Below are positions 61,201-64,000 of a DNA stretch of 64,000 bases, in pieces; within the stretch, counting starts at the first letter, position 1, and the number at the start of each line of letters is the position of its first letter. The stretch covers positions 1,178,001 through 1,242,000 of the forward strand of contig NOWV01000001.1 in assembly GCA_003344405.1 (NCBI GenBank), read 5' to 3'. Both the position numbers and the translations under genes were made by a program. Below the pieces are notes generated by a model. It worked only from the letters and a program-made list of their open reading frames with translations. It was not told where the DNA came from and did not search any database. This stretch comes from Trichoplax sp. H2. Taxonomy: Eukaryota; Placozoa; Uniplacotomia; Trichoplacea.

Positions 61201-64000
61201 ATCGATATTAGATACCGTTAGCGCTGATATAAAAGGGCTATTACATCATATCTATACTTCAGTAGAAAATAGAAAGCATGCTAGCTATGTATTTATAGCA
61301 CCTTTAAACTGGATACTCTGGGAGAAGATATCAATCAAAAAATAATACGAAATAAAGGAATGCAGTGAAACAATGCAGGATAGGATAATTACATAATTAA
61401 CTTTATTTTGACTATATTTTTACGGAATTTCAATGTCAAAGTATTAAAATGAACTCATCTAATTGAGACCCAATTGGGAGCATTAATAATAACAGCAAAG
61501 TCAGAAGCATATATGTAATGGCGTATGAAATAATAGACGACGTTACGTAGATGTCGTGTCTTCATCAATTTGCTCAACTAGTATTTCATAAATAATTTTA
61601 ATATTAGAACTGTAACAGAATTATTTCAATTTGGTAGGTGTATTAGTCCAGAAAAAGACAAATAATTTCTATTCATCAACGCAATAATTAAACTATAACT
61701 AAACAAATAACAATCTATTGAAATGTTGATAATATTTTTCTCTAGTAAAGTAATTATCATTAAAGAAATGAATAGTTAAGAAAGAATAATTTATTCTTAT
61801 TTATACATGACAATAGTGCAATACAATATGGTTTTACTTCGCACTCTGACGTAGATTGTATTAATGGATGGCACAATATCAACCATTATCATTCTATATT
61901 AAACATATATTTTGCTATTTACAAAGCTCTGTCCATTTCAACAAAATTGGTTCGCCTATGTAAGCTAACGCTAGCTTCTATCAGTATTAATTATGTATCT
62001 TTGCACTATTGAATTACCTAAGTTTGAACTCACAAGTTGCTATCCAGTGACTTTAGAAAGTACAAGATGATTAAGCAAATATGTCACTGTTAAGTTATCC
62101 AACCGATAATAATAACAATATTTTGAGTTATATAAATCACAGATATCCATCTACTTGAACAATTCATGAAAGAGCAATCTTTACAGTAAAATTTTACGCA
62201 CTATCAAGAGCAGTAAATATCAACTAGTGAAAGGATCTGCATTCGTGGAAAAGTATTTTTAGAAATACAGTATTCGGTAAATTGACAGCCTATGCCAGAC
62301 TCTTATCATATGCGCCTATTACTATGCGGTAAATACTGTATGTAATCTATCTCCAAGTAATTATCTTAATCTTTAACTTATTCTAACTGTATACTAGGAA
62401 GAACCACACAGAACTGCTATTTAAATATTTTTTATAAATAAATGAGACAGGAAAATGAAATATCTAACTTCTTCAAAATTTAAAGAATTGACTTGCACCA
62501 TTACAAGATGATGGTAACAGATCAAATATAGCTTAGCATGAAGCGATAACAATAATACTTGTACTTAACACTACCGGTATATTCTTAATGATTCGCAATT
62601 TATGGGTATAAGGCTAGGTTCAAGGTTTGATTAATGCTATAAAAGCTTTGAATTTTAGGTCTCCAATAACTATGATCTTAATGCGTACCGGATATCTCAA
62701 TCAATTCAGTCACGCTGTTATAAGATTAAGACGACTTATCATTTATTTATCAGGATTTTGATATCATTAGCCAGTAAAACCTTAGGAATATAAGAAATGT
62801 TTATGGTTGGTGAAATGTGTGCATAAAACTATTCTATCCGGCTATATATAGCATAGTTGTACAGTAGTATAGTCATTAGCTTTTATCTATTTTAACCAAA
62901 TCTCGTTGAGGAATTTCGTCCATGAGTAATTTCATTGTGTTCAATGTTACTCGAAATTGTGATCTTCATTAGGATATTTAATTATAAAGTCATGATAGCA
63001 TACTGATTTGTAGCATTTAGCTTATAATTCCTGAAATATCTTAACTGATACCAGGACCATTTATACATATTACAATTGCGCTCGATATTAGTACTCTAAG
63101 AGTATCATTCAAGGGCAACTTCCAATCCTATAAATCTACGTGCTTCGATTGATGAGCTGAAATAATTTAGAGTAAACTTGCTATTAAAAACCATTATGGT
63201 CAATTTTTTAAGAGTATATTATTCTTTCATTTTAAAATTACTGAATTAAATAATAATAACCTGTAGAATATTTTATCTAAGATTTACAGGATTAAAATAA
63301 GTAGCTAGCGTAAACCAGAAGTTCCTTAAATTTGCTATGCTATGTTACTAAACAATAGCAAACTAGGAAATATAAATACCAATTCAATAAGCAACGTTCT
63401 ATATAATTTCAAGGTTAGTTTGCTAGGCTTTGTTTTGATATTAATTAAATAATTTTCATCCAGTTTTAGCTACTTTGAGATATTGAGTTGGTTTATTCTT
63501 TGCTTGAAATTACTTTTCAATTTAAGTTAATCACCTCTAATATATAAGCGTCAATAGGATTCTTTGCATAAATTTAGTATGTTAGAAAGATAATTATCAA
63601 TAAACGATAGTATTATGGCACTGGATACGCAGATATGTTCAGAGAAGTAAATAAGAATGATATATGATCAAATTAGAACAGACTGTATCCACTATGGTGA
63701 AAATAGTAATTGATTTTATAATATGTATTACTGAATAAGTAATAACATTATGAGATTAGGTTATATTGTAATAATGCGGATATGGTCTGCTCAAGATAAT
63801 TTGTAATTTTTGGACAAACATACTTTCTATGTCATCATAGCTTTGATAAAGAGCATCACATGTATAGTGTTTGTGAATTGATGAAGACTTTCACAAAATT
63901 ATCATCATTAAAACCATGATTATATATTAGATAAAGATATAACAACTAGATGAATAGACGCCCAAGTTGGGTGCTTTTCCAATATGTTGTGATAGAGGTT
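58269..64000. other. 5.7 kb upstream of the BMP-like gene, no gene recognised
   Basis: The longest open frames (58621-58803, 59309-59560, 59945-60166, 60364-60597, 60938-61159) carry no motif and no matching splice partners. The 60364-60597 minus-strand frame is hydrophobic at its start and could be an unrecognised first exon. Minor simple repeats occur (TACTACTAC at about 60174). It may hold regulatory DNA for the ligand gene. Confidence 0.5.

Noticed and set aside
1-64000. tRNA, rRNA, CRISPR arrays, operons, bacterial signals
   Set aside because: No tRNA-like GGTTCGAATCC block with foldable arms, no rRNA text and no regular spacer array were seen. The window is a eukaryotic nuclear sequence.
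1-64000. Transposon or viral coding genes
   Set aside because: No reverse transcriptase, transposase or integrase motifs were recognised in any listed frame. Repeats seen are tandem or palindromic only.

Overview
This is eukaryotic DNA from an early-branching animal, most likely a placozoan of the Trichoplax type. The sequence is AT-rich, the genes are intron-rich with small GT-AG introns, and the proteins resemble vertebrate orthologues at nearly full length with closely matching domain order (SASS6 654 aa here, 657 in human; CWC27 460 against 472; DBT 472 against 482). The gene set is animal-specific: a TGF-beta/BMP ligand, SAS-6 and an ADIP/SSX2IP homologue. The species assignment is inference. 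All gene models below were joined by hand from exons with consistent splice phase. The identities come from remembered family motifs, not from a search.

Layout. 1-3.2 kb: no certain gene; two tandem-repeat blocks, one of which carries repeated TATA-like promoters into the first gene. 3.3-12.5 kb: two intronless serine carboxypeptidase (SCPEP1-like) paralogues on +, 6.4 kb apart. 14.1-17.6 kb: SSX2IP/ADIP on -. 19.9-22.8 kb: DBT (branched-chain acyltransferase E2) on -, divergent from CWC27 (spliceosomal cyclophilin) on + at 23.6-27.6 kb. 28.8-30.7 kb: NDUFA11 (complex I) on -, divergent from an EFCAB14-like coiled-coil membrane protein on + at 32.0-36.5 kb. 40.4-42.2 kb: an alpha/beta-hydrolase with an inserted membrane domain on +. 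43.4-47.1 kb: ORC1 without a BAH domain on -, divergent from SASS6 on + at 48.6-53.7 kb. 55.9-58.3 kb: a BMP-like ligand on -. 58.3-64 kb: no gene recognised.

The genes do not form one pathway; they are mostly housekeeping genes (mitochondrial metabolism, splicing, DNA replication, centriole and centrosome). Two features organise the region. Three head-to-head gene pairs each have palindromic TACTG/TACAG-type repeats in the shared 5' interval, and the same repeat lies upstream of SSX2IP. Five of the genes (SSX2IP, DBT, EFCAB14, ORC1, SASS6) have human orthologues on chromosome arm 1p, which looks like an ancient animal linkage group.

The points most worth a second look are the repeat-marked bidirectional promoters, a decayed tandem copy of the ORC1 locus, the BAH-less ORC1, a BMP ligand lacking the interchain cysteine, and tandemly repeated core promoters before the first carboxypeptidase.
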